Shown here one piece after another: positions 15,981 through 26,072 of a stretch of 64,000 nt of DNA. How positions within the stretch are numbered: the first letter of the stretch is position 1; each line of letters begins with the position of its first letter. This stretch comes from G965267335 sp965267335 (GTDB taxonomy: Bacteria > Bacteroidota > Bacteroidia > Cytophagales > JAAEPT01), in NCBI GenBank assembly GCA_965267335.1, contig OZ253953.1, positions 1,240,001-1,304,000 on the forward strand, given 5' to 3'. The position numbers and the translations under genes were made by a program. Below the pieces are notes generated by a model, which was not told where the DNA came from, did not search any database, and saw only the letters and a list, made by a program, of their open reading frames with translations.

Positions 15981-18590
15981 ATGGAAGCTAGATTTTCAAA
16001 TAGAGTTAAAGAAGTGATTTCTCTGAGCCGAGAGGAGGCACTAAGGCTAGGGCACGATTATATTGGTGCTGAGCACCTTATGCTGGGAATGATTCGTGAG
16101 GGAGAAGGTGTGGCCGTTGGTCTGCTTAAGAAGCTGGGCCTCTCGTTGGATGAGTTAAAACTTTCTTTAGAACAGGCTACCAAGGGTACTGCTACTAATA
16201 ATGTTAAAAATTTAGCAAGCATTCCGTTGACGAGGCAATCAGAAAAAGTACTGAAAATTACTTACCTGGAGGCCAAAATATTCAAAAGTGAATTGATTGG
16301 GACGGAGCATTTGCTCTTGTCTATACTTAGAGATGAAGATAATATAGCGACACAGATTTTGGATAAGTACGATGTAAATTATGATGTGATCAAAGAACTG
16401 TTGGAGTACCACACACAAAACCCAACGGCTTCTTCTGATACAGATGACGGAGATGACGATGACAGCTCGAAATTGTTCAGTAGTTCAGGCTCCGGTGGAA
16501 CGGGTAAAGAATCAGGAAAAGGAGAGAAGTCCAGAACCCCTGTTCTTGACAATTTTGGAAGAGATTTAACAAAACTGGCTGAGGACAATAAGCTAGACCC
16601 TATCGTTGGTCGGGAAAAAGAAATCGAACGGGTTGCTCAGGTATTGAGTAGAAGAAAGAAAAATAACCCTATTCTGATTGGTGAGCCTGGAGTCGGTAAA
16701 ACAGCGATTGCTGAAGGACTGGCCCTAAGGATTATTCAGAAAAAAGTTTCCAGAGTATTGTTTGGTAAAAGGGTAATTACCCTTGATCTGGCCTCTTTAG
16801 TGGCTGGTACAAAATACCGCGGACAATTCGAGGAGAGAATGAAAGCTGTAATGAATGAGCTTGAAAAATCTCCTGAGGTAATATTATTCATAGATGAAAT
16901 TCACACCATTGTCGGTGCCGGGGGTGCATCAGGTTCACTTGATGCCTCGAATATGTTTAAGCCGGCTCTTGCAAGAGGTGACATTCAATGTATTGGTGCA
17001 ACAACTCTTGATGAGTACCGTCAGTATATTGAAAAGGATGGTGCATTGGCTCGTAGATTCCAGATTGTTATGGTTGATCCTACAACTCCAGAAGAGACCA
17101 AGGAGATACTGAATAACATCAAGGAAAAATACGAGGATCACCATCATGTAAATTATACAGATGAAGCAATTGAAGCTTGTGTAAAGCTTTCAGACCGTTA
17201 TATCAGCGATCGTTTCCTTCCAGACAAGGCGATTGATATAATGGATGAAGCCGGAGCACGTGTTCATATCAATAATATTCATGTTCCTGATCATATCGTG
17301 AAGCTTGAAGAGCAGATCGAAGATGTGAAGAAGGAAAAGAACAAAGTTGTCAAGAGCCAGAAATACGAAGAAGCTGCTCAGTTAAGAGACAGTGAAAAGA
17401 AACTGCTCGAACAACTTGATGCAGCAAAACTCAAGTGGGAAGAAGATACCAAGAAGAAAAGGTATAAAGTGTCCGAAGAGAATGTAGCTGACGTAATTGC
17501 GATGACAACTGGTATTCCTGTGAAGCGAATTGCTGAGAAAGAAAGCAATAAACTGAAAGGAATGGTTGAAGATCTTACCGGTCGTGTGATTGGTCAGGAT
17601 GAAGCTATCAAAAAGCTTGCGAAAGCAATTCAGAGGACACGGGTTGGTCTGAAAGACCCCAAGAAACCTATTGGTTCTTTTGTTTTCCTTGGACCTACCG
17701 GTGTCGGTAAAACAGAACTGGCCAAAGTGCTCGCAACATATTTGTTCGACAAAGAGGATTCTTTGATCAGAATGGATATGAGTGAATACATGGAGAAATT
17801 CTCGGTTTCCCGACTTGTTGGAGCACCTCCGGGATACGTAGGTTACGAAGAAGGTGGTCAGCTTACGGAAAAAGTAAGAAGGAAACCTTACAGTGTAGTC
17901 TTGCTCGATGAAATTGAAAAAGCGCATCCTGATGTTTTCAACATTTTGTTACAAGTGTTGGATGATGGAATCCTGACAGATGGACTTGGCAGACGGGTTG
18001 ACTTTAGAAATACGATCATTATCATGACGTCCAATATTGGTGTCAGGGACCTTAAGGATTTTGGAACCGGAATAGGTTTCAATACGGAGGCCAAGATGTC
18101 TAATATCGATGACATCATGAAGAGCACAATCCAGAGCGCACTTAAGAAGGCGTTTTCTCCGGAATTCCTGAACAGGCTGGATGATGTCATTGTATTTAAT
18201 TCACTTGAGAGAGAAGATATTCATCAAATTATTGATATCTCTTTGAAAAGTGTATTGGAGCGAATCAATAACATTGGCTACAAAGTTGAATTGACAAATA
18301 AAGCAAAAGACTTTTTAGCGGAGAAAGGATATGATCCTCAGTATGGTGCTCGTCCACTGAACCGAGCGATTCAGAAGTACCTTGAAGATCCTATTGCTGA
18401 AGAAATTCTGAACCAGGGTCTGAAAGAGGGTAGCACAATTCAGGCTGATCATGATGGTAAGTCAGAGGAGCTGAAGATAAAGATAAAGCCTCCTACTGCT
18501 TCAGGAAGCTCGAAGGGTACGAAGTCGTCTGGCAATAAGAAGGATGACAAAGAAACCCCTGAGGAGAAGAAAGAAGATTCAGGAAAGTAG
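15981..18590 (+). CDS. clpC: ClpC-type AAA+ unfoldase
   Basis: 869 aa. Two Clp_N repeats (about 1-145) are followed by an acidic, Ser-rich linker. The first AAA module has Walker A GEPGVGKT near 233-240 and Walker B VILFIDEIHT. A UVR-like coiled segment (KVVKSQKYEEAAQLRDSEK, about 455-473) distinguishes ClpC from ClpB. The second AAA module has GPTGVGKT near 571-578 and ends with YDPQYGARPLNRAIQ. A Lys/Glu-rich tail closes the protein. Unfolds substrates for ClpP using ATP. Monocistronic, with a terminator directly after it. Confidence 0.95.
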   Translation: MEARFSNRVKEVISLSREEALRLGHDYIGAEHLMLGMIREGEGVAVGLLKKLGLSLDELKLSLEQATKGTATNNVKNLASIPLTRQSEKVLKITYLEAKIFKSELIGTEHLLLSILRDEDNIATQILDKYDVNYDVIKELLEYHTQNPTASSDTDDGDDDDSSKLFSSSGSGGTGKESGKGEKSRTPVLDNFGRDLTKLAEDNKLDPIVGREKEIERVAQVLSRRKKNNPILIGEPGVGKTAIAEGLALRIIQKKVSRVLFGKRVITLDLASLVAGTKYRGQFEERMKAVMNELEKSPEVILFIDEIHTIVGAGGASGSLDASNMFKPALARGDIQCIGATTLDEYRQYIEKDGALARRFQIVMVDPTTPEETKEILNNIKEKYEDHHHVNYTDEAIEACVKLSDRYISDRFLPDKAIDIMDEAGARVHINNIHVPDHIVKLEEQIEDVKKEKNKVVKSQKYEEAAQLRDSEKKLLEQLDAAKLKWEEDTKKKRYKVSEENVADVIAMTTGIPVKRIAEKESNKLKGMVEDLTGRVIGQDEAIKKLAKAIQRTRVGLKDPKKPIGSFVFLGPTGVGKTELAKVLATYLFDKEDSLIRMDMSEYMEKFSVSRLVGAPPGYVGYEEGGQLTEKVRRKPYSVVLLDEIEKAHPDVFNILLQVLDDGILTDGLGRRVDFRNTIIIMTSNIGVRDLKDFGTGIGFNTEAKMSNIDDIMKSTIQSALKKAFSPEFLNRLDDVIVFNSLEREDIHQIIDISLKSVLERINNIGYKVELTNKAKDFLAEKGYDPQYGARPLNRAIQKYLEDPIAEEILNQGLKEGSTIQADHDGKSEELKIKIKPPTASGSSKGTKSSGNKKDDKETPEEKKEDSGK

Positions 18591-18614
18591 AATATTATTT
18601 TAATTTATGATATG

Positions 18615-18646
18615 AAGCCTGTGGTTGATACCATGGGCTTTTTTTT
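18615..18646 (+). terminator. Rho-independent terminator of clpC
   Basis: AAGCCTGTGGT pairs with ACCATGGGCTT (two G-T wobbles) around a 4-nt loop and runs into eight T residues. It lies 25 bp after the clpC stop and ends just before the convergent VWA gene. Confidence 0.8.
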
Positions 18647-18661
18647 GATCAAGATATACTA

Positions 18662-20749
18662 TTAGTATCCTCCCTGGTTTTTTCGCAGTCCCCACTCAAG
18701 CGTAGCGAGAGCAAGTAGTACAAAGAATATCCACTTATGATTTATGAGTGCGTCACGAGTCGTTTCGGAGTGGATCACACTAGTGATGTTATCATGATTT
18801 AGGTATTCCGCGAGCTTACTTATCTCACTGGGATATACGAACTGACCCCCGGTATTTTTTGACAATTGCTCAAGCATCCTATGATCAGCCACGAGGTTCA
18901 ATTCTTCTAGCTTTCGTTCCTTAACAACAAATGCACCCGAAGAAGAGAGTACTTGTCCCGTGAATTTTGAAGTGGCGGTATAACTGTATAATCCTTCTTC
19001 CAGGTCATTAATTTTATATCTCGGATTAGCTTCAGTAGGTGTATATGAGTATTTTTTAGTTTTCCCCTTTTCATTGACAAGCTTAATACTCACCTCGTTG
19101 CCGTAAACAGGTTCGTATATTTCATTGTAACTTTCTGTCATAAACACAACTGGCTCGGTTTCGTTGTATTCGTTGCGTGTAGTATATACTCTGAATTTAC
19201 GCTTATCAGATTTTGCAGAGAGTAGCTGCACACTTTTCTGGATTAATTGATCAAATGCATCAGTACTCTGGTGTTCCTGATATTCACCTAATCTCCATCG
19301 CCATACCCCTTCTCCGCAAATGATGCCTTCTTTTCGTTCTCCTTCGCCATTTAAGATCAGAGCTGGTTTCTCCGTTTCCACACTCCCTACTTTCTGGTAA
19401 AGCAATACCTTAGCACCACCCTTCAGGCTATAATCACCAAATGGCACTTCAAGTGGTGGGTAGTCTGAAAGCTTGGTTTGCAAATCGGGCTCGTATGAAA
19501 ACAGATCAAATTTATTATTGAAGCTCGGTTTAATCTGATCAACCTGGTTTCTTCTTTGTGTGATTCGTAGAGAGCTATTTCTTTTATTGAGTTCGGAAAG
19601 ATTACTTTGATTACCAATAACGAAGAGCATTGGTTTCTTTTTCTTCTCAAATTGATCTATGATATCATTGCCTCTATTCAGTTTATTGGGAATTTGATGG
19701 AAGACGATCAGATCATACTCTTCCTGAAGGTTGAGTTTATCACCCCTTTCTGTAATATGAGTATGGAATTCAATATTCGAACTCATTTCTACCGCAGATT
19801 TGAGCGCTTTAATATCCGGGTGAGGTGTGAGAGCTACACATAGGACTTTCTCTTTACTGTTTAAAATCTCAATGTATGCATGACTAATATTATTGGATTC
19901 TGTAAACTCACCGTCAAGCGGAACGACACGGACCACGTAATGTTGGATACCTTCTTTTTCGGAACTCAGTTGAAAATTTATTTCCTGTAGTCCGTAATTA
20001 CGTTTGAAGGTAATTTCTTTGGAGTCCAGTACTTTTCCATTTTGGAGTACTTGAACTTTGGTTTTGTTACCTACAAATTCCTGGTTTTTCACTTCTACTT
20101 TTAATGGGAATAAATTACCCTTATAAGCGATTTTATTGTGTCCCAGAGACTGTATTTTGATATCTCTTTTTCTTGTTGTATCACCAACTCCGACCGTAAA
20201 AACGGGTGAAGGATAAGTGACATATTCCGGAGAGATTCCCTGATTGTAGATGCCATCAGAAACCAGTACGATACCTGCAAGATTTTTATTTAAGAAATTA
20301 TCAATACTTCGGGAAAGTATGCTGTTCAGATCTGTTTCCGGGTGCGTATTTTTAATGCTGTCTATTTCAACAAGTAATTCAGAAAGTGATCTGACAAAAA
20401 CTTGTTTGCCGTCTGATTCCAAATCAGCTCTGAGCTTTTTTAAATTTTTGGTCGTCAGTAGTCTTTGTTCTTCTGTGCCATTGAGGTTGATTGACTCTGA
20501 ATTATCCAGAGCAAAAATAACCACAGGTTTTTCTACCCGGTTTTTGGTTCGGTTTGTGATCCAGTCAAGCAGGAGTAGGCATATAATAGTAACCAAAGCA
20601 AATCTAAAAAAGGAGAGGAGGTAATTGACTCTCTTACTCCATGGAGCTTTGGCTGAGTAGAGCAGATAAGCATAGAGTGCACCTACGGCTATGCAAACAA
20701 GAATAAACCATAAAGAATAATTTGTGGTGATTGATGAGGTGCCATCCAT
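18662..20749 (-). CDS. VWA-domain membrane protein of unknown function
   Basis: 695 aa. Two N-terminal membrane helices (LWFILVCIAVGALYAYLL; LLSFFRFALVTIICLLLLDWI) precede a VWA-like domain with VIFALDNSESINLNG (DxSxS). The ISSDGIYNQG-type site reads LVSDGIYNQG. A long beta-rich middle and C-terminal part follows (about 250-660), with a final membrane helix (WIFFVLLALATLEWGL). The topology places most of the protein in the periplasm. Related proteins occur widely in Bacteroidota near envelope genes and resemble BatA-type VWA proteins fused to a large extracytoplasmic region. The function is not known. fabG lies 63 bp upstream on the same strand (20812-21558). Confidence 0.7.
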   Translation of the reverse strand: MDGTSSITTNYSLWFILVCIAVGALYAYLLYSAKAPWSKRVNYLLSFFRFALVTIICLLLLDWITNRTKNRVEKPVVIFALDNSESINLNGTEEQRLLTTKNLKKLRADLESDGKQVFVRSLSELLVEIDSIKNTHPETDLNSILSRSIDNFLNKNLAGIVLVSDGIYNQGISPEYVTYPSPVFTVGVGDTTRKRDIKIQSLGHNKIAYKGNLFPLKVEVKNQEFVGNKTKVQVLQNGKVLDSKEITFKRNYGLQEINFQLSSEKEGIQHYVVRVVPLDGEFTESNNISHAYIEILNSKEKVLCVALTPHPDIKALKSAVEMSSNIEFHTHITERGDKLNLQEEYDLIVFHQIPNKLNRGNDIIDQFEKKKKPMLFVIGNQSNLSELNKRNSSLRITQRRNQVDQIKPSFNNKFDLFSYEPDLQTKLSDYPPLEVPFGDYSLKGGAKVLLYQKVGSVETEKPALILNGEGERKEGIICGEGVWRWRLGEYQEHQSTDAFDQLIQKSVQLLSAKSDKRKFRVYTTRNEYNETEPVVFMTESYNEIYEPVYGNEVSIKLVNEKGKTKKYSYTPTEANPRYKINDLEEGLYSYTATSKFTGQVLSSSGAFVVKERKLEELNLVADHRMLEQLSKNTGGQFVYPSEISKLAEYLNHDNITSVIHSETTRDALINHKWIFFVLLALATLEWGLRKNQGGY

Positions 20750-20811
20750 ATCTAAAAGTAACGAAAAGTGGGGTCACAAATTACATTATGCCCCCACTTT
20801 CAGGAATTTCT

Positions 20812-21558
20812 TTACGTATACATCCCTCCGTTTACATGAAGAACTTGGCCAGTGATGTAGGTAGACATATCGGATGCAAGGAAAATTGTGGCATCTGCTA
20901 TGTCATCAGTAGTTCCAATTCTTTTCATAGGAATTCCTGCGATCCATTCATCAAGTACTTTTTCGTCTAACACTTCGGTCATCTCTGTTGCAATGAACCC
21001 AGGAGCAATAGCATTACATCTGATGTTTCGGGACCCGAGTTCGAGGGCTACCGATTTTGTCAGTCCAATCATCCCTGCTTTTGAAGCGGAATAGTTTACC
21101 TGACCCGCATTACCTCTTGCTCCCACAATAGAACTCATATTAATGATAGACCCAGATTTTTGTTTCATCATTGGTTTAACACAAGCTTGAGTGAGGTTAA
21201 ATGCTGATTTTAGATTGATTCGAATGACATCATCCCATTGTGCCTCAGTCATTCTCATTAAGAGACCATCTTTGGTGATCCCTGCATTATTTACAACAGC
21301 ATCAATGCTTCCAAAATCTTCCAGAACAGCTGCAACAAGTTCCTGCGCTGCGCTAAAGTCTGAGGCATCTGATCTGTAACCTTTGGCTTTTATACCGTAT
21401 TCTGCGAGTTCCTTTTCGAGAGCTTCACCTTGCTCTACACTGGATAAATATGTGAATGCGATATTAGCTCCAGCCTCTGCAAATCTCTTTGCAATCATGC
21501 GTCCAATCCCTTTGGAGGCACCGGTGATTATCGTGTTTTTTCCTTCTAGCAATTTCAT
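20812..21558 (-). CDS. fabG: 3-oxoacyl-[acyl-carrier-protein] reductase FabG
   Basis: 248 aa SDR. The NADPH-binding motif TGASKGIG lies at 13-20, NNAG near 90-93, and the catalytic Ser in MSSIVGARGNAGQVNYSASKAG, with the YxxxK pair in YSASK. The C-terminus GQVLHVNGGMYT is the standard FabG ending. Reduces 3-oxoacyl-ACP in the fatty acid elongation cycle. SDR specificity is not absolutely fixed by sequence, but this is a very close FabG pattern. Probably precedes and may be co-transcribed with the VWA gene. Confidence 0.92.
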   Translation of the reverse strand: MKLLEGKNTIITGASKGIGRMIAKRFAEAGANIAFTYLSSVEQGEALEKELAEYGIKAKGYRSDASDFSAAQELVAAVLEDFGSIDAVVNNAGITKDGLLMRMTEAQWDDVIRINLKSAFNLTQACVKPMMKQKSGSIINMSSIVGARGNAGQVNYSASKAGMIGLTKSVALELGSRNIRCNAIAPGFIATEMTEVLDEKVLDEWIAGIPMKRIGTTDDIADATIFLASDMSTYITGQVLHVNGGMYT

Positions 21559-21674
21559 GGTCCAAAAATATCATTTTCACTAACAAGAGCAAAGCACAAA
21601 ATCAGTCTGATAATAGAACCTTAAAAATCATTTATTGGTTATCTCTTATATGGGTTTAAGGGCGGGTTTCTCAT

Positions 21675-21704
21675 TTTGTTATGAGTATAATTCACTTAAC
21701 TTTG
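21675..21704 (+). promoter_or_regulatory. Bacteroidota-type promoter of lpd
   Basis: TTTG at 21675-21678 and TAACTTTG at 21697-21704 (perfect TAnnTTTG) with 18 bp between them. Transcription would start near 21711, leaving a leader of about 28 nt before the ATG. Confidence 0.6.
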
Positions 21705-21738
21705 CACGGACAAAATCAGACCAAATAATTATTAAGAT

Positions 21739-23133
21739 ATGGCAGCAAAATATGATGTTATTGTAATTGGAAGTGGTCCCGGTGGTTATGTAGCCGCAAT
21801 CAGGGCTTCTCAGTTGGGAATGAAAGTAGGGGTTGTAGAGAAAGCTGAAATTGGTGGCATTTGCCTCAACTGGGGGTGTATTCCAACGAAAGCATTGCTT
21901 AAAAGCGCTCAGGTTTTTGAATACCTGAAACATGCTGAGGACTATGGAATCAGCGTGAAAGACCCTAAAGCCGACATTAAGGCGATGGTAAAAAGAAGTC
22001 GTGAAGTTGCAAACGGAATGAGCAAAGGGATCAACTTCCTATTCAAGAAAAACAAAATTGACCACATCGCAGGTTTCGGTAAAATAGCGAGCGGAAAGAA
22101 AGTTAACGTCACAGATGATAAAGGCACTACCACAGAATACTCTGCTGATCATATCATTTTGGCAACTGGAGGAAGAAGCCGTGAACTACCCAATATTCCA
22201 ATTGATGGTAAGAAAATTATTGGCTATCGTGAAGCCTTGATACTTGACAAGCAGCCAAAATCAATGGTGATTATGGGTTCCGGTGCTATCGGAGTTGAGT
22301 TCGCCTACTTTTATAATTCTTTGGGTTGTGATGTAACGATTGTTGAATATGCTTCCAGAATTGTACCTAATGAGGACGAGGAAGTATCAAAAGCATTATT
22401 AAGTAACTTCAAAAAGCAGGGCATGACTGTAATGACTGATGCAGCAGTTGAATCAGTTGATACAAAAGGTAAAGGGTGCACTGTAAAAGTTAAGACTAAA
22501 AAAGGGGAAGAAGAGCTTAAGTGTGATGTCGTACTATCAGCTGTAGGTATCTCAACAAATATTGAGGGTATTGGTCTGGAAGAAGTAGGTGTAGCCACAG
22601 ATAAAGGAAGAGTGGTAGTAGACGATTACTATCGTACTAATATTCCAGGAGTTTATGCGATAGGTGATATAATTGAAGGTCCAGCATTAGCCCACGTTGC
22701 CTCAGCCGAAGCAATAATCTGCGTAGAGAAAATAAAAGGAATGGATGTACATCCGTTGAATTACAACAATATTCCAGGGTGTACCTATTGCTCACCTGAA
22801 ATAGCATCAGTAGGGTATACTGAATCAGCTGCAAAAGAAGCTGGCTACGAAGTTAAGGTTGGTAAATTTCCGTTCTCGGCTTCAGGAAAGGCAAGTGCTG
22901 CAGGACATAAAGATGGGTTTATTAAACTTGTTTTTGACGCCAAGTACGGTGAGTGGCTTGGTGCACACATGATTGGTGCCAACGTTACGGAAATGATTGC
23001 TGAAGTGGTCGTAGCCAGAAATTTAGAGACCACTGGACATGAAATTATCAAATCAGTTCACCCTCACCCAACAATGTCTGAGGCAGTGATGGAAGCTGCT
23101 GCAGCTGCTTATGATGAGGTGATTCACTTATAA
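21739..23133 (+). CDS. lpdA: Dihydrolipoyl dehydrogenase (E3)
   Basis: 464 aa. FAD-binding GSGPGGYVAA starts at 11. The redox-active disulfide CLNWGC uses Cys42 and Cys47. The NAD-binding GSGAIGVEFA is central, the second FAD motif VYAIGDI is present, and the C-terminal catalytic HPHPTMSEAVMEAAAAAY supplies the His-Glu pair. Reoxidises lipoamide for the 2-oxoacid dehydrogenase complexes and the glycine cleavage system. The E1 and E2 genes are not next to it. Preceded by a strong-looking promoter and followed by a strong terminator, so monocistronic. Confidence 0.96.
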   Translation: MAAKYDVIVIGSGPGGYVAAIRASQLGMKVGVVEKAEIGGICLNWGCIPTKALLKSAQVFEYLKHAEDYGISVKDPKADIKAMVKRSREVANGMSKGINFLFKKNKIDHIAGFGKIASGKKVNVTDDKGTTTEYSADHIILATGGRSRELPNIPIDGKKIIGYREALILDKQPKSMVIMGSGAIGVEFAYFYNSLGCDVTIVEYASRIVPNEDEEVSKALLSNFKKQGMTVMTDAAVESVDTKGKGCTVKVKTKKGEEELKCDVVLSAVGISTNIEGIGLEEVGVATDKGRVVVDDYYRTNIPGVYAIGDIIEGPALAHVASAEAIICVEKIKGMDVHPLNYNNIPGCTYCSPEIASVGYTESAAKEAGYEVKVGKFPFSASGKASAAGHKDGFIKLVFDAKYGEWLGAHMIGANVTEMIAEVVVARNLETTGHEIIKSVHPHPTMSEAVMEAAAAAYDEVIHL

Positions 23134-23157
23134 AAAAAGTTTGTATAGATATAAGAA

Positions 23158-23187
23158 AGCCACTAAGGAATTCCTTAGTGGCTTTTT
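23158..23187 (+). terminator. Rho-independent terminator of lpd
   Basis: A perfect 12-13 bp stem AGCCACTAAGGAA / TTCCTTAGTGGCT runs into five T residues 24 bp after the lpd stop. Confidence 0.88.
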
Positions 23188-23197
23188 GTTTAAGGGC

Positions 23198-23236
23198 CTG
23201 GTTCACTTTATTGCAGAAATCTAGCTAGTGAACCAG
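23198..23236. repeat. Inverted repeat between lpd and the PKD gene
   Basis: CTGGTTCACT (23198-23207) and its exact complement AGTGAACCAG (23227-23236) enclose 19 bp. No T-run follows on either strand. It may stabilise the 3' end of the minus-strand PKD transcript. Confidence 0.45.
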
Positions 23237-23262
23237 ATCAGGAGTGAATCAGCAAACCAGGA

Positions 23263-25983
23263 CTATTGCTTAGTGAATCTCTCTGTGGTAATGCCATATT
23301 GGGTTTCGGCAACGACCGTGTAAATTCCAGGTTTCAGGTTGCTAACATCAATATCGCTTATTTCTTGTCCTTTTGCTTTGACCTCGATACCATAAACATC
23401 AATGATGCTTATATTCATTATGGTAAGATCGGATTGTACATTTATAGTATTAATTGCTGGATTTGGAAAGACCGTTACTTCAATAGTCAAATCAATAGCC
23501 GGATCATTTCCAGCCACAGTCTTCACTTCAAATTCCATGGTTTCAACAGAAAACGGTTCACCATCAACTTGTGTCCATTGAGATATGGGTTCAATTCCCA
23601 TGGCAGAAACAGTAACTCTATAATTTCCAGCTGACAATCCGAACATATTAAACCAACCGTAGGCATCGGTTACCGTATAGCCAACAAAGTTATCTGACTC
23701 ATCATAGAATTCAACAGTAGCACCTGCAATCGGCATTCCAACATCACCATCAAGCTGAAATACGTAGCCAGTGACCTGGTCAATTCCTGTAAGTAAGGTG
23801 TCTCCCTGATATGGAACAAGGTCAATGTCAATAAGCTGATCTGTACCGGATAAGCTAATCGGAGAGGCATATGCCCAATCGGTCACATAGTCATAATAAG
23901 TAGGTAAGTAATTAAACATAAAAGAAGAATTCGGATCGGGATAGGAGAATAAAATGTAATCACCCGCTTCCAAACTAAGGAAGTTATAATAGCCTGAATC
24001 TTCTGGTACAATTGATTGCTCCGATACATAATTGTAAGAGCCATTGTCAATTTCGAAAAGTGCTACGACCCCCTTGTCCAACGGGTATTCACCTGCCCAT
24101 ACGGTTCCATTGATATTGGATGTGGGGACACTAATCGTTGATATATCAACGGTTATATGATTACCGGTTTCGCAACCACCCTGGTCGCTGTAGGCAACAG
24201 TTACGGTATATTGGCCTGTTTCAGAATAGCTGTGAGTGCTTATTTTTCCAAAACCTATGGACTCGTCTCCGTAATACCAAGTATAATTGCCTGTCTCCGC
24301 TGTATTACCGGAGGTGATGGCTTGAACTTCGATATGGTTGTCCGATTGGTTGAGTAGCTCAATACTAACGCTGCAACTAGAATCCCCAGTGTCAACCGAA
24401 TCTACGGTTACATAAAATGTATACGCTGATTGGCATGATGAGTCATGACTTTGATAGCTTGCTACAACTGTGTAGTACCCAGGACTTGTATAGGTGTGTT
24501 GAATTTGATTTCCAAATTGGCTGGTTCCATCACCGAGGTTCCAGGAAATGAAACCTTTTGATGGGTCTGCATCAGTGTTTGCAATGAGAGTATTGTCCCC
24601 GAAGGTGTAGTACACATTAAAGTCACAGCCAGACGCAGGGCCCTCAATGGTAACGGGAATTGTATCCATTGTGAAACACGTAGAATCATAACTCTGGAAC
24701 GTAGCAATGATATAGTATGTGCCTGCAAACTGGTAGGTATGTCCGTCATAGTTGTCATAGCCAAATGAACCATCTCCGAAATCCCAGGTGATAAAGCCTC
24801 CAATGGAGTCGGCATTGCTGTGTACATATACTGTGTAATCTACCACTGTTGCACTTGTCACAAATTCCTCGCATTCTTTTATAGCCACAGTGTCCACCCA
24901 CGTATAATTGCATGATGAGTCGGAAGAGATTACGGTCACAATATACTCGCCCGGAGTGTTGTACTCGTGCCAAAAAGCGGATGATTCAGTAAATGTTCCA
25001 CTTGTTCCATCACCTAAGTCAATGAAATATGTCAACCCAGACTGGTTGGGGTTGTACACTATAAATTCAATATTATTACCGATACGATCACAATTGACCA
25101 TGAAGCTGCAGTCGGTACCAGTGGAATCATCTATAAAGTTGATCCTTACCGTATCCAGGGCAAAGTCACAAAGAGTGTCAACTGTACCAGCCATAATATC
25201 AACATAGCCGAAGTTTAAGTCACCAGGGCTTGGATAGTATACGGCCTGATTATTTCCTGTCTCGGTTAATGTACCACTACCCAGAGCCTGCCAGAAAATT
25301 TCCGGGTCCATATTAGATGAGGCCATTAGCATAATGCCATTGGAGGCGGTACCTTTTGCAATTGATACATCAGGGCCTAAACTTAGGGAAGGACATTGAT
25401 TGGGAGAATCAATAAAGTTTATTCGTATAGTATCTTCAATAAAATCGCACAATGGGTCGATTACATAGGCAAGAATTTCTACAAAACCGTTGTCCAAATC
25501 CGAAGAGTCAGGTATAAAAAATGCACCTGATGAAGTACTTAGTGCTATAGTCCCTGAACCATAGATCACCTGCCAGTTGACCGTGGGGTTATTTGTTGTT
25601 ATCGCAGAAACGAAAAAGCCTGATTGAGCACTGTCTTTTTCTATGCTCATATCTGGTCCTAGGTCCAACGTGGGACAATCATTAGATGCGGGGACAATGG
25701 TATCCGTCCAGGTACAACTAAAATTCGAATCGGCATCCGTAACAACCAGCGTTACCTCATGCATTATGTTGGCATCAACGGAAGTGTGTAGTTCTCTTGT
25801 GTTGAAGTAATTAGCACCTACTATCCAGGTGTAGGTACATGATTCGCATGAATCCAGAGGTATGCCGGTTAGGTTCAGTGTATCGTTTTCCTGCTCATAA
25901 TTGAAAAACACATCACAGAATTGAGCATTCACTTCTGCTCTAAAAAATGTGATAAGGAGTAATAATAGCCAAAGTTTTTTCAT
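23263..25983 (-). CDS. Secreted PKD-domain protein with T9SS type A sorting domain
   Basis: 906 aa. Signal peptide 1-20 (ends EVNAQ). Two similar blocks (about 95-285) with CPTLDLGPDMSIEKD / CPSLSLGPDVSIAKG are followed by four PKD-like units, each with a FxDGT / YTVTV pattern (about 290-620). A carboxypeptidase-regulatory-like domain (VTGYVFQLDGDVGMPIAGATVEFYD...) lies near 735-810. The last 75 residues (VTVFPNPAINTINVQ ... GIYTVVAETQYGITTERFTKQ) are a type A T9SS sorting domain, cleaved on secretion. Predicted cell-surface or secreted; no enzymatic domain seen. About 90 bp downstream of the next cargo gene on the same strand. Confidence 0.85.
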   Translation of the reverse strand: MKKLWLLLLLITFFRAEVNAQFCDVFFNYEQENDTLNLTGIPLDSCESCTYTWIVGANYFNTRELHTSVDANIMHEVTLVVTDADSNFSCTWTDTIVPASNDCPTLDLGPDMSIEKDSAQSGFFVSAITTNNPTVNWQVIYGSGTIALSTSSGAFFIPDSSDLDNGFVEILAYVIDPLCDFIEDTIRINFIDSPNQCPSLSLGPDVSIAKGTASNGIMLMASSNMDPEIFWQALGSGTLTETGNNQAVYYPSPGDLNFGYVDIMAGTVDTLCDFALDTVRINFIDDSTGTDCSFMVNCDRIGNNIEFIVYNPNQSGLTYFIDLGDGTSGTFTESSAFWHEYNTPGEYIVTVISSDSSCNYTWVDTVAIKECEEFVTSATVVDYTVYVHSNADSIGGFITWDFGDGSFGYDNYDGHTYQFAGTYYIIATFQSYDSTCFTMDTIPVTIEGPASGCDFNVYYTFGDNTLIANTDADPSKGFISWNLGDGTSQFGNQIQHTYTSPGYYTVVASYQSHDSSCQSAYTFYVTVDSVDTGDSSCSVSIELLNQSDNHIEVQAITSGNTAETGNYTWYYGDESIGFGKISTHSYSETGQYTVTVAYSDQGGCETGNHITVDISTISVPTSNINGTVWAGEYPLDKGVVALFEIDNGSYNYVSEQSIVPEDSGYYNFLSLEAGDYILFSYPDPNSSFMFNYLPTYYDYVTDWAYASPISLSGTDQLIDIDLVPYQGDTLLTGIDQVTGYVFQLDGDVGMPIAGATVEFYDESDNFVGYTVTDAYGWFNMFGLSAGNYRVTVSAMGIEPISQWTQVDGEPFSVETMEFEVKTVAGNDPAIDLTIEVTVFPNPAINTINVQSDLTIMNISIIDVYGIEVKAKGQEISDIDVSNLKPGIYTVVAETQYGITTERFTKQ

Positions 25984-26072
25984 GGTTCTAAAAATTTGAT
26001 TTTTGGTTATAAGATCAATTCAGAACCTAAACAGATGGGAAGATTAAAAGGTAACTATTGAGAGAGAGAAAG

